Below are positions 17,518 through 25,794 of a stretch of DNA of 64,000 nt, piece after piece. The notes beneath the pieces were generated by a model that saw nothing but the letters and a program-made list of their open reading frames with translations, was not told the origin of the DNA and made no database searches. The stretch is from Pseudopelobacter sp964542535. Its GTDB lineage: Bacteria; Desulfobacterota; Desulfuromonadia; Geobacterales; Pseudopelobacteraceae. The first letter of the stretch is position 1. Every line of letters begins with the position of its first letter. The DNA lies in assembly GCA_964542535.1 (NCBI GenBank), contig CAZIUE010000020.1, positions 1 to 64,000 of the forward strand, given 5' to 3'. A program made the translations under genes and the position numbers.

Positions 17518-18048
17518 ATGTCAGATCCATATATCGGTGAAATACGAATATTCGGTTTCGATTACGCCCCAATAGGCTGGGTTTTTTGCGATGGTCAACT
17601 GTTACCTGCCTCTCAATACCAGGCGCTTTTGGCTGTTATCGGCACAACCTATGGCGGAGACGGACAAAACACCGTGGGAGTCCCCAACCTGATGGGCCGG
17701 ATTCCCATAAATTTCGGCCAGGGAACAAACCTGAGTCCCTATGCGATAGCAGCGGCCGGCGGCAATGCGACGGTCACACTGAGCTTAGCCCAGATAGCCA
17801 ATCACAACCACTCCATGACGGCAACGGCCAGCAACGGCACCACAAACAATCCCGGCGCCCTTTATGCCGGTATTCACAATGATACGGCGAAGGGGAATGT
17901 ATATAAAACGACTCCCACCCTGGATGCACAATTCGCTCCGCAAGCGGTAGGGCCTACCGGCTCCGGCCTGGGGCACGAAAACAGGCAGCCTTACCTGCCG
18001 GTCAACTTTTGCCTGGCAGTGGAAGGCGTTTTCCCGGTAAGACCATAA
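17518..18048 (+). CDS. Tail-collar domain protein 3
   Basis: 176 residues: DPYIGEIRIFGFDYAPIGWVFCDGQLLPA, TTYGGDGQNTVGVPNLMGRIPINFG, ANHNHSMTATASNGTTNNPG and HENRQPYLPVNFCLAVEGVFPV. Third tandem paralogue, 27 bases after the second; the start follows ACAGGGAGAATGTC. Its loss of the LPDLRGR arginine pattern (VPNLMGR) and its PGALYAG insert separate it from the other two. Confidence 0.87.
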   Translation: MSDPYIGEIRIFGFDYAPIGWVFCDGQLLPASQYQALLAVIGTTYGGDGQNTVGVPNLMGRIPINFGQGTNLSPYAIAAAGGNATVTLSLAQIANHNHSMTATASNGTTNNPGALYAGIHNDTAKGNVYKTTPTLDAQFAPQAVGPTGSGLGHENRQPYLPVNFCLAVEGVFPVRP

Positions 18049-18084
18049 TTGACGGACAGGCATCAACCGATAATGTTGAGAGTG

Positions 18085-18110
18085 CCCCGCGCCCGGTTTT
18101 GGGCGCGGGG
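18085..18110 (+). terminator. GC hairpin after the collar operon
   Basis: Perfect 10-bp stem CCCCGCGCCC / GGGCGCGGGG with loop GGTTTT. No T-run follows (GGAAACGCC), so it may be a weak terminator or an RNA-end stabiliser that leaves some read-through into the next gene, 64 bases on. Confidence 0.5.
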
Positions 18111-18173
18111 GAAACGCCGCGGCACCTTCTGTATTCCTTGCATTTCCCTTTTTTCTTCTCCATAACCCAAACC

Positions 18174-19943
18174 ATGACAAATCCACACAGTGTTTCACGC
18201 TCGCTTGATACGGCTGTTACCGGTACCCCGCAGGCACAGGACAGAAGCCAGGCAGCTATCAACCGATACCGGGAACGGCTAAAGACCCATGGGAATGATT
18301 TTGCCACCTGGTTGAAATTGGGAGATGCCCTGCTGTCGCAACGGTGGAACCCGGCACGTTTTTCCATCAGTCTGGCCTGCTATAGAAAATCACTTGAACT
18401 GAATGGCGACAATCCGGCTGCCTACCATAAACTAGGCGCTGTTTTCAAACTGCTGGGCCGACAGGAGGAAGCAATATCAGCCCTTCACAAGGCGCTGGCC
18501 CTGGACCCTGGATTGGTACCTGCCCGTTTTTCCCTGATGAATAGCCAATGCCCGATACTGTATGAAAAGGAAGAAGAAATCGTTGCTTCGCGTGCGGCCT
18601 ATGCCGGGCAACTCAACGAATTGTGTGAGACCATTTATCTCGAGGGCCCCGGGGCGATTGCAAGGGCAGCCGATGCCGTGGGCGAATACCCCTTTCATCT
18701 GGCCTACCAGGGGTATAACGACCGTTCATTGCAACGGAAATACGGAAACCTCATCTGCCGTATCCAGTCGGCCCGATACCCGCAATGGGGCCAACCGCTC
18801 CCTCCCCCGCCTCAAGAAAGCGGCGAACCGTTGCGGATCGGGATTGTTTCCGGTTTTTTTCGTAATCACGCAACCTGGAATTTCCCCACCAGCGGATTGC
18901 TGCTGAACATGGACAGGAAGCGGTTTACCCTGTACGGCTATCACACCGGCAGAAGATGTGATCAGAATACTGATCTGGCCAGGCAGTCGTTTGACCACTT
19001 TGTGGAAGATGACTTCTCCCTTGCCAGCTTGTGCGAGAAAATTCTGGCGGACAAGCTTCACCTGCTGCTCTACCCGGAAATCGGCATGAATCGTTTGGCG
19101 GTGCGCCTGTCATCCTTGCGGCTGGCCCCGGTTCAATGCGTCTCATGGGGACATTCCACCACATCGGGGCTCCCCACCATGGATTACTTTTTAAGCAGCG
19201 ACCTGATGGAACCGGCTGACGCTGCAAACCATTATTCGGAAACATTGATTCGCGTGCCCAACCTGGGGGTATATTATCCCCCTCCTGAAATCGAGACGAA
19301 TGGGGGAGGTCGTGCGGAACTGGGCTTGAAAGAAGATGCGGTTCTTTATTTGTGTCTCCAGTCTCTCTTCAAATACCTTCCACAGCATGACGAGCTGCTT
19401 CCGCGCATTGCCCAACAGGTGAACAACAGTCAATTCGTCTTTATGACCGGCAGGCAGTCCAAGTCGGTGATCGATATCCTCCGCCGTCGTCTGGCCGGAG
19501 CATTTTCCCGGTATGGCCTGAAGAGTGAAGATCATATTGTCTTTTTTCCTTACCTGGATGACAAACAATACTTCAGCCTCCATCGCTCAGGAGATGTTTT
19601 CCTGGACAGCATCGGCTGGTCCGGCTGCAATACCACGATGGACGCGGTTCTCCATGGCCTTCCGGTTGTCACGTTCCCCGGCCCCATGATGCGCGGCAGG
19701 CAAAGCATGGCCATACTGAAGATGATGGACCTAACCGATACCATCGCGGATTCGGTGGACGACTATGTACGGATTGCCGCCAGGCTGGGCACGGACAGGC
19801 ACTGGCGGAAACTGATCGGCAACAGAATAGAGGCCAATAGGCATAAACTCTATGCCGACAAAACACCTGTCGAATATCTTGCGCTTTTTTTTGAAAAAGC
19901 CGTGTCCAATGCACGGCATCAATGGGATCGAAATAATCTATGA
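18174..19943 (+). CDS. SPINDLY-type O-GlcNAc transferase-like protein with TPRs
   Basis: 589 residues. N-terminal TPR-like helices at about 25-120 (WLKLGDALLS, AAYHKLGAVFKLLGRQEEAISALHKALALDPG) are followed by a GT41-like catalytic region: IGIVSGFFRNHATW, LLYPEIGMNRLAVRLSSLRLAPVQCVSWGHSTTSGLPTMDY in pieces, FLDSIGWSGCNTTMDAVLHGLPVVTFPG and RHKLYADKTPVEYLALFFEKA. This is the COG3914 Spy family, which glycosylates protein Ser/Thr. ATG 18174 is the first Met before the TPR region. Its stop overlaps the next start (ATGA), so it heads the operon with the kinase-like and sulfotransferase genes. It may glycosylate the collar proteins or the lasso products; sequence does not decide. Confidence 0.87.
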   Translation: MTNPHSVSRSLDTAVTGTPQAQDRSQAAINRYRERLKTHGNDFATWLKLGDALLSQRWNPARFSISLACYRKSLELNGDNPAAYHKLGAVFKLLGRQEEAISALHKALALDPGLVPARFSLMNSQCPILYEKEEEIVASRAAYAGQLNELCETIYLEGPGAIARAADAVGEYPFHLAYQGYNDRSLQRKYGNLICRIQSARYPQWGQPLPPPPQESGEPLRIGIVSGFFRNHATWNFPTSGLLLNMDRKRFTLYGYHTGRRCDQNTDLARQSFDHFVEDDFSLASLCEKILADKLHLLLYPEIGMNRLAVRLSSLRLAPVQCVSWGHSTTSGLPTMDYFLSSDLMEPADAANHYSETLIRVPNLGVYYPPPEIETNGGGRAELGLKEDAVLYLCLQSLFKYLPQHDELLPRIAQQVNNSQFVFMTGRQSKSVIDILRRRLAGAFSRYGLKSEDHIVFFPYLDDKQYFSLHRSGDVFLDSIGWSGCNTTMDAVLHGLPVVTFPGPMMRGRQSMAILKMMDLTDTIADSVDDYVRIAARLGTDRHWRKLIGNRIEANRHKLYADKTPVEYLALFFEKAVSNARHQWDRNNL

Positions 19944-20827
19944 ACCACATGAAACCCTTTGGCTTGAACATCCAGTCCGTCATCCCTCTGCCGGGCTGCG
20001 TCGAAGCCGTGGAGACACCGGATGTGACCATACGTTATGGAGCGGTTCCCGATTCCCTGCCCGGCGCTGTTATGATCCGGGTCTGCGCCCAGGCTCGCCC
20101 CGGGTATTTTCTGCTCACCCTGGATAATGTGGCGAAATACCTGGTTGAAAATGGTACCTGCATTACCATCGAGCCCGCTCCCGGTGTAACAGATAACGAG
20201 ATCCGCCTTTTTTTGATGGGCGCCGTCTGGAGCGCCCTGCTCCTCCAGCGCGGTTTGTTGCCGCTGCACGGCAGTGCAATCCGGGTCAAGAACGGGGCTG
20301 TTATTTTGGCAGGAGCCAGCGGCAACGGCAAATCCACCCTGGCCGCGGCCTTGATGGAACGGGGGTATCCTATCATCGCCGATGAACTGTGCGCCCTAGA
20401 TTTTGAAGAAAATTCACCACCGCTACTGCTGCCCGGCTTCCCCCAACTCCTGCTCTGGGCTGATTCGCTTCGAAAACTTAAGAGGGACATCGGACAGCTG
20501 GTTCCGGTTCGACCTGACATGGAAAAATATATCCTGCCGCTGGAAAGCGGTTATGCCCCTGAATCCCTGCCCCTGGAGCAGCTATATATTCTGAACACGG
20601 GCAACACGCCTTCCTTTAGTCTCAGCACGCTTCGGGGAATAAAAAAGAACCATGCCCTTATCGACTGCACCTACCGGGTCCACCAGGTGGCGGGTCATGG
20701 CTTAAGCGCGCCCCATTTCAAGCAATGCGCCGACGCCGCCCGGCATATCGAGGTAAAGCGACTGGAACGCCCGGCAGTCCCGTTTGACCTGCAGAGCCTG
20801 ATCAACCACTTTACGGGGGATGTCTAA
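19940..20827 (+). CDS. HPr-kinase-like P-loop kinase 1
   Basis: 295 residues. N-terminal beta-rich part (GLNIQSVIPLPG, VTIRYGAVPD), then LLPLHGSAI and the Walker A loop GASGNGKST at 125-133, then ADELCALDF and FPQLLLWADSLRKL, the arrangement of the C-terminal HPr kinase/phosphorylase fold (PF07475). Family knowledge: HPrK-like kinases in lasso clusters phosphorylate the C-terminal Ser of the precursor (paeninodin type). Both precursors in this locus end in Ser. It overlaps the upstream glycosyltransferase gene by four bases and shares one base with the sulfotransferase start (TAATG), so translation is coupled. Confidence 0.85.
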   Translation: MNHMKPFGLNIQSVIPLPGCVEAVETPDVTIRYGAVPDSLPGAVMIRVCAQARPGYFLLTLDNVAKYLVENGTCITIEPAPGVTDNEIRLFLMGAVWSALLLQRGLLPLHGSAIRVKNGAVILAGASGNGKSTLAAALMERGYPIIADELCALDFEENSPPLLLPGFPQLLLWADSLRKLKRDIGQLVPVRPDMEKYILPLESGYAPESLPLEQLYILNTGNTPSFSLSTLRGIKKNHALIDCTYRVHQVAGHGLSAPHFKQCADAARHIEVKRLERPAVPFDLQSLINHFTGDV

Positions 20828-21708
20828 TGGAGGGCCTCACGGGAAATATCATCTGGCTGGCCTCGTATCCCAAGTCCGGAAATACCTGGTTCCGCGTCTT
20901 TTACACCAATCTGGTCCGGGATCTGGATACCCCCGTCAGCGTTAATGAGCTGGAACCTCGCCTTATTGCCTCCAGCCGGACTCAGTTTGATGACTACACC
21001 GGGGTGGAATCATCCGATCTCTGCCCGGATGAAATCGAACGGCTCCGGCCCCTGGTTTACGAGACCATTTCCCGCGTCGAAGGAAATGGTGAAAAGCCGA
21101 TCTATATGAAGATCCACGACGCCTTCACCCGAACCGGTGACGGTTGCCCGCTCGTTTCCCCGCAGGCCACCCGCGGAGCCATCTACTTTCTCCGCAATCC
21201 CCTGGACGTGGCGGTCTCCTTTGCCCATCACATCAACTGTGATATCGATACCATCATCGGGAAAATGGCCGCTGACTCCCACTGCCTCAACGACAGGACG
21301 GACCGGATCGGCAATCAGTTCCGTCAGCGGCTGCTATCCTGGAGCAACCATGTGACCGGCTGGGTGGATGGTCTGGGAGCGCGTTTGCATCTGATGCGCT
21401 ACGAAGATATGCTGCGCGCCCCCCTGGAAAGCTTTACCGCTGCCGTCCGTTTCGCCCGGTTACCCGATGAGCCGGACCGCATCCAAAAGGCCCTGCGTTT
21501 CAGCGACATCCGTGAACTGCAAAGACAAGAGAAGGCCCATGGGTTCAGGGAGAAATCCCAACGGGCAAAGTCTTTTTTCAGAAAAGGTAAAACCGGTTCA
21601 TGGCGGGAGGTCCTGACAGATCGGCAGGCTCAACGAATCATCCATGACCACCGGATTGCCATGAAACGGTTCGGCTACCTGGACGACCACGATGAGCCGC
21701 TGTTTTAG
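20827..21708 (+). CDS. PAPS-dependent sulfotransferase 1
   Basis: 293 residues, Sulfotransfer_1 fold. 5'-phosphosulfate loop YPKSGNTW at 14-21, 3'-phosphate motif RNPLDVAVS at 123-131 and the C-terminal RKGKTGSWREVLTD loop (family GxxGxWK/R) are intact, so it should be active and use PAPS. Clearly paralogous to the enzyme at 34043-34903. The start overlaps the kinase-like gene. PAPS could be supplied by cysD/cysNC at 39.5-42.3 kb. The acceptor is unknown; candidates are a lasso core residue, a sugar added by the neighbouring glycosyltransferase, or a small metabolite. Confidence 0.9.
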   Translation: MEGLTGNIIWLASYPKSGNTWFRVFYTNLVRDLDTPVSVNELEPRLIASSRTQFDDYTGVESSDLCPDEIERLRPLVYETISRVEGNGEKPIYMKIHDAFTRTGDGCPLVSPQATRGAIYFLRNPLDVAVSFAHHINCDIDTIIGKMAADSHCLNDRTDRIGNQFRQRLLSWSNHVTGWVDGLGARLHLMRYEDMLRAPLESFTAAVRFARLPDEPDRIQKALRFSDIRELQRQEKAHGFREKSQRAKSFFRKGKTGSWREVLTDRQAQRIIHDHRIAMKRFGYLDDHDEPLF

Positions 21709-21761
21709 ATGGGACAAGCTTCAACGGGGAACTGATTATAGCCATACAAGGTGAAGAGTAT

Positions 21762-23402
21762 ATGATGAATCCATCCCACAATCGGGTCGATCTGAAGGAT
21801 TCCTTCGTGGATTTCAAAGACAAGCGGCTGACCTTCTCCGTTTCCAGCCGGAACATTCGACCGGATATTGATATCATTGATTATCTGCGCATTTTTTACG
21901 CCTATTGCGATCCCCGGCACATCGAAAGCGTATTCGGCAGCACCGCCCAGATCTCCCGGTTGTATGGGGGGCGGCCGGTCCGGAACACATACGAATTGAC
22001 AGAAAAACATCTGGAACGTCTGGCGGAAAACAACATCCACCTAGCGCTTACCCTTACCAGCCATTTTTTCGATGACGCTGCTTACCGGGAAAGCCTGCCC
22101 CTGCTGGAAGCACACCACAAACAGGGAAATTCCATCATCTGCACCAATGACACACTGGCTCTCCGCCTGAAACGGGATTTTCCCCTCTATGAGGTTAAAG
22201 CCAGTATCATCAAACAGATCGACACCCTCGATAAAATCAACCGTGCGCTGGAGATCTACGATTCCTTGACGCTTCCCATGGACAAGAATGACGATGACGG
22301 TTTTTTGAACAGCATCCGTGATAAGGAGCGCATTGTATTATTCGGCAATGCCAACTGCGCCTACACCTGTCCGGCCCGGACCTGTTACCTGGGGATTTCC
22401 CAGGAAAATTTCGGACAACCGGTCACTTCCGTTTGCTCCAAAGGAAAGACTCCCCGCCTGGACATGGGACACGTTTTTTTTAATGTGAAGAAACTGTCGG
22501 ACATGGGGTTTACCCGTTTCAAGCTGGTGCCCCTGGCGCCCAAAGGCTCCCTTGAGGCGAGCCGCAAGCTCAGCCGGAAAAAAGCTTACCCCATTGATCA
22601 TATCCAACGGAACAAGGCGGTGCATTATCTCTGCTCCTACCCCAAATGCGGGCGCACCTGGCTCCGTTTTATTCTGGCCCATTACCTGAATCGCCACTAC
22701 AACCTGGGCATGGATATCGACCTGAACACCTTTTTCTCCCTGATGCCCACCGATGATTTTAATGACCTCAAGGGTATCGGCTCTTACCGTTTCCAGAATG
22801 ACAGCCGCTTTCCCCTGCTGCTTGCCAGTCATAATTCCCCGCGAACAGAGCAGTTCGACCGGGACAAGGCTTCCCGCATCGTTTTTATCTTCCGCTCCAT
22901 TCCCGATGTGGTTGTCTCCGACTACTTTCACCGTTCCCGTTTCATGAAATGGTATGGCGGCGAATTGAAGGAGTTTATCCGGAATCCCCAAGAGGGAGTA
23001 GCCAAATACTGCCGCTATCTCAATCTATGGGCGCCTGTCGTGGAAAACAGGCGTTCCCTGGCGCTGACCTATGAGATGCTCCACGAGGATACGGAAAAAA
23101 CCGTGGCCGGCCTGCTGGAGTTTCTGGAAATTCCCCTTGATACAGCGTTGTTACGGGATGCTGTGCAGTTATCCACCTTTGACGCGATGCAGGCGATTGA
23201 AAACGAACGGGGGATGCCCTCCCATCGGGCTCGGCTGGATGACCCCGAGGACAGACGGGTACGCAAGGGGAGGGTAGGGGGGAGCGCCGAATACCTGGAC
23301 CGGGAAGACCTGGACTATATTCGTCGCACCAGTGAATCCCTGTTGACGGACACAGCCAAGGCGTTGTTGCGGCGCTACCGGCTCTGGGAGCACAGAGGAT
23401 GA
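21762..23402 (+). CDS. U32-like TIM-barrel domain fused to a sulfotransferase
   Basis: 546 residues, two domains. Residues about 1-275 resemble the U32 peptidase/UbiU-UbiV barrel: SVSSRN strand, EVKASIIKQIDTLDKINRAL, then IVLFGNANCAYTCPARTCY with Cys199, Cys203, Cys208 and a further Cys225, a set that could bind an iron-sulfur cluster as in UbiU/UbiV. Residues about 285-546 are a sulfotransferase: YPKCGRTW at 293-300 and FRSIPDVVVS at 377-386. The first motif has Cys in place of the usual Ser, and the C-terminal loop reads RKGRVGG, so its activity is less certain than that of the two free enzymes. I know no described protein with this pairing. It precedes the first cyclase gene by four bases. 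Confidence 0.72.
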   Translation: MMNPSHNRVDLKDSFVDFKDKRLTFSVSSRNIRPDIDIIDYLRIFYAYCDPRHIESVFGSTAQISRLYGGRPVRNTYELTEKHLERLAENNIHLALTLTSHFFDDAAYRESLPLLEAHHKQGNSIICTNDTLALRLKRDFPLYEVKASIIKQIDTLDKINRALEIYDSLTLPMDKNDDDGFLNSIRDKERIVLFGNANCAYTCPARTCYLGISQENFGQPVTSVCSKGKTPRLDMGHVFFNVKKLSDMGFTRFKLVPLAPKGSLEASRKLSRKKAYPIDHIQRNKAVHYLCSYPKCGRTWLRFILAHYLNRHYNLGMDIDLNTFFSLMPTDDFNDLKGIGSYRFQNDSRFPLLLASHNSPRTEQFDRDKASRIVFIFRSIPDVVVSDYFHRSRFMKWYGGELKEFIRNPQEGVAKYCRYLNLWAPVVENRRSLALTYEMLHEDTEKTVAGLLEFLEIPLDTALLRDAVQLSTFDAMQAIENERGMPSHRARLDDPEDRRVRKGRVGGSAEYLDREDLDYIRRTSESLLTDTAKALLRRYRLWEHRG

Positions 23403-23406
23403 ACGC

Positions 23407-25368
23407 ATGAGTTCGATTTGTGGGATACTTAACCGCACCGGGAAACCGGTCACAGCGGAAGCAATCGACGCCATGGTCGCTACCCTGGGGCACTGGCAAA
23501 GAGAGGGTGACAGGAACGGCGCCTGGCGCAACACTTCAGACGCTGTTGCATTTGGGCATCTGATGTTGACCAACACCCCTGAATCCCTTGATGAAATCCT
23601 CCCCTTTAACCATCCGGCCTCCGGGTTGACCATCACGGCGGATGCCCGTATTGACAATCGTGAGGAGTTATGCCGTCTGTTGGATATCCCGCCCCGTGAA
23701 CGGAATTCGATCCCGGACAGCCGCTTGATTCTTGAGGCTTATCAGAAATGGGGCCGGGAATGCGTCGCGCGCCTGATCGGCGACTTTGCCTTTGCCATCT
23801 GGGATGAAGGGGAAAAACGATTATTCTGTGCCAGGGACCATCTGGGCAACAAGCCGATGTTCTACTTCGTTGCCGATGATGCATTCATCTTTTCCACGGA
23901 AATGAAAGGGCTTTTCACGGTCAGGAATCTGTCTCGCTCACTGGATCCGGACTGGATCGCCGATGCGCTCACCGTCCTGATAGCGGATAATGAATACACG
24001 CCCTACCGGGATATCCGGCGCTTGCCCCCTGCCCATTGGATCTCCGTATCCTCCGGGGAAATGAAAAAAGAACGCTATTGGCGGCCGGACCCGGAAAAGG
24101 AAATCCAGCTCCATTCGGAGAACGATTATGTGGAAACTTTCCGCGAGAAGTTGACCGAAGCGGTGCGCTGCCGGGTGAGAAGCGCGTTTCCCGTCGGCGC
24201 CGAATTAAGCGGCGGTCTCGATTCCTCCACTGTGGCGGCTTTGGCGGTACGCCAGGCAGAGGCGCGGAATCTGAAATTCATCACGTTCTCCCACGTGCGC
24301 GGAGAAGCAGACCAGGCTAGAGCTACTCAAAAAGATGAAAGCGGTTTCCAGGAGATGCTCCGTTGCCACGCCCGGATCAACCACGCCCACAGCCTCGCGG
24401 CCCAGGATCGCGGGGTGATCGAAACACTTCGGAACTCCCTGCTGGTGCAGGACGGTCCCAGCCACCGGGTCTACGGTATTCTGACCGATGCCCTGCAAGA
24501 AGCCGCTGCCCGGGAGGGTGTCCGAACGCTGCTCTCCGGTTTTGGCGGCGACGAGGTGGTTACTCATCAGGCGGAGGAGTATCTGGACGAACTGGCGCTC
24601 CGGAGAGCTTGGCGGGATCTCTGGCGGGAATTCCGTCAATACCCTGCGCCGGAAGAAAAACTACCGTTAAGAACCATTCTCTCAAAGATGGTTGGCGAAT
24701 ATGCGCCGCTGTTGAAAACAGTTTACAGCCATGTCCGCGATAGCCTCCGGAAAACCGGAATGAACTCCCCTGTCAGCCACTTGGAATCATTCCCCATCAC
24801 CCCAGAATTTTATCAATCCGCAGCTATCCACCAGCGGTTGGCCGATATCCCTCGTCTGCCCAAGGGAGGGGATGTCAGGTCGTCCCAGTGCCTGCGCCTC
24901 ACGCACGGTTCCGTGGCGGCGCGCCTGGAAACCTGCTCCATCGAAGCCGCGGCCCGGCGGATGGAATACCGCTGTCCGCTGCTGGATATCCGCTTGGTGG
25001 AATTTCACCTGGCTGTGCCGGCCCATCTGAAGAGAAAAAACGGCTATGGCCGGTATCTTTTCCGTAAAGCCATTGAAGGAGTCGTTCCCCCAGAAGTCCA
25101 GTGGCGAACAGACAAGACAGGGGCTACCATTCCTTCAGTCCGCTATCGTCTCATCCGTGACGCCACGGCAATCGAAGAGCTGATCCTGCAAGGCAGAGAC
25201 ACCCCGGCCGCCGAATACATTGATCTGGAGCAGATGGCGAAACGCCTCGAACGGATAGTGAACATGGGAACGGACACGGAGCCAATACGCCAGGGGGTAT
25301 TTTTCAATGCATTAAAGTTGTTACTGTATTTCGAAGAAAACCGGCAGGGAACAGAACTATCGCCATGA
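23407..25368 (+). CDS. Lasso macrolactam synthetase 1 (asparagine-synthetase-like)
   Basis: 653 residues, AsnB-like. The N-terminal glutaminase-like half is present (NREELCRLL, RLIGDFAFAIWDE, ARDHLGNKPMFY) but begins MSSICGIL, so there is no Cys directly after Met and glutaminase activity is not expected. The ATP-binding PP-loop LSGGLDSS is at 267-274. Lasso cyclases adenylate the side-chain carboxylate of core residue 7-9 and close it onto the N-terminal amine. The gene lies 171 bases upstream of the first precursor and four bases after the fused sulfotransferase. An ordinary asparagine synthetase is disfavoured by the missing Cys2 and the context. Confidence 0.88.
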   Translation: MSSICGILNRTGKPVTAEAIDAMVATLGHWQREGDRNGAWRNTSDAVAFGHLMLTNTPESLDEILPFNHPASGLTITADARIDNREELCRLLDIPPRERNSIPDSRLILEAYQKWGRECVARLIGDFAFAIWDEGEKRLFCARDHLGNKPMFYFVADDAFIFSTEMKGLFTVRNLSRSLDPDWIADALTVLIADNEYTPYRDIRRLPPAHWISVSSGEMKKERYWRPDPEKEIQLHSENDYVETFREKLTEAVRCRVRSAFPVGAELSGGLDSSTVAALAVRQAEARNLKFITFSHVRGEADQARATQKDESGFQEMLRCHARINHAHSLAAQDRGVIETLRNSLLVQDGPSHRVYGILTDALQEAAAREGVRTLLSGFGGDEVVTHQAEEYLDELALRRAWRDLWREFRQYPAPEEKLPLRTILSKMVGEYAPLLKTVYSHVRDSLRKTGMNSPVSHLESFPITPEFYQSAAIHQRLADIPRLPKGGDVRSSQCLRLTHGSVAARLETCSIEAAARRMEYRCPLLDIRLVEFHLAVPAHLKRKNGYGRYLFRKAIEGVVPPEVQWRTDKTGATIPSVRYRLIRDATAIEELILQGRDTPAAEYIDLEQMAKRLERIVNMGTDTEPIRQGVFFNALKLLLYFEENRQGTELSP

Positions 25369-25438
25369 GAGTTCTCTTGAAAGGAAAAGCCTTCGGGCCA
25401 TGTGAGCCACCAAGAGGGAAAATAAATATTATAATGAA

Positions 25439-25467
25439 TTGACTCGATTGCCTGTTTTAGATACGTT
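25439..25467 (+). promoter_or_regulatory. Promoter for lasso precursor 1
   Basis: TTGACT (25439-25444), 17-base spacer, TACGTT (25462-25467), in an AT-richer gap between the cyclase and precursor genes. It gives the precursor its own transcript, as expected for a peptide needed in excess over its enzymes. Confidence 0.5.
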
Positions 25468-25539
25468 CTGTCCTGACATGAAGGGTAATGACAGATCGAT
25501 GGTTGTTTTGCACCAATTCCACATGCAAAGGAGATTGCC

Positions 25540-25692
25540 ATGGCAGATGCAAATGAAAGAAAACCGGTGACAGATACTGCACTGGACGCCAGTCGCCAAT
25601 GGGTCGCACCGGAATTCACCGTTTTAAATGCCGGAACCACCGCAGGTGGTCTGAATGTCAACGATGAGGCGGCCGCCTATCATCCCTCCTAA
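25540..25692 (+). CDS. Lasso peptide precursor 1
   Basis: 50 codons, AAAGGAG six bases before the ATG. Leader residues 1-35, predicted core 36-50: GGLNVNDEAAAYHPS. Lasso hallmarks read directly: Trp21-x-x-Pro24, equivalent to the YxxP element bound by the PqqD-like recognition protein; Thr34 at leader position -2; Gly at core 1; acceptor acid Glu8 (or Asp7) for the macrolactam; C-terminal Ser15, a possible target of HPrK-like kinases; Tyr12 is a possible sulfation site. No Cys. Cut site and ring are predictions. It follows the cyclase gene and is followed by a perfect hairpin terminator. Confidence 0.85.
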   Translation: MADANERKPVTDTALDASRQWVAPEFTVLNAGTTAGGLNVNDEAAAYHPS

Positions 25693-25744
25693 GTGTGAAA
25701 CCGGTAGCTTGGACCGACCATCGTAGCGTGAGAACATACTATCT

Positions 25745-25789
25745 CCCGGCTTGTGCGATTTTTCAATGACACAAGCCGGGATTCTTTCG
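25745..25789 (+). terminator. Terminator after lasso precursor 1
   Basis: Perfect 11-bp stem CCCGGCTTGTG (25745-25755) / CACAAGCCGGG (25770-25780) with a T-rich loop, followed by ATTCTTTCG. It separates the short precursor transcript from the radical SAM gene. Confidence 0.72.
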
Positions 25790-25794
25790 TGAAT

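Noticed and set aside
16398..18048. Prophage tail region
   Set aside because: Only collar-domain proteins are present; no other phage genes flank them, and they are under a riboswitch with a GNAT fusion.
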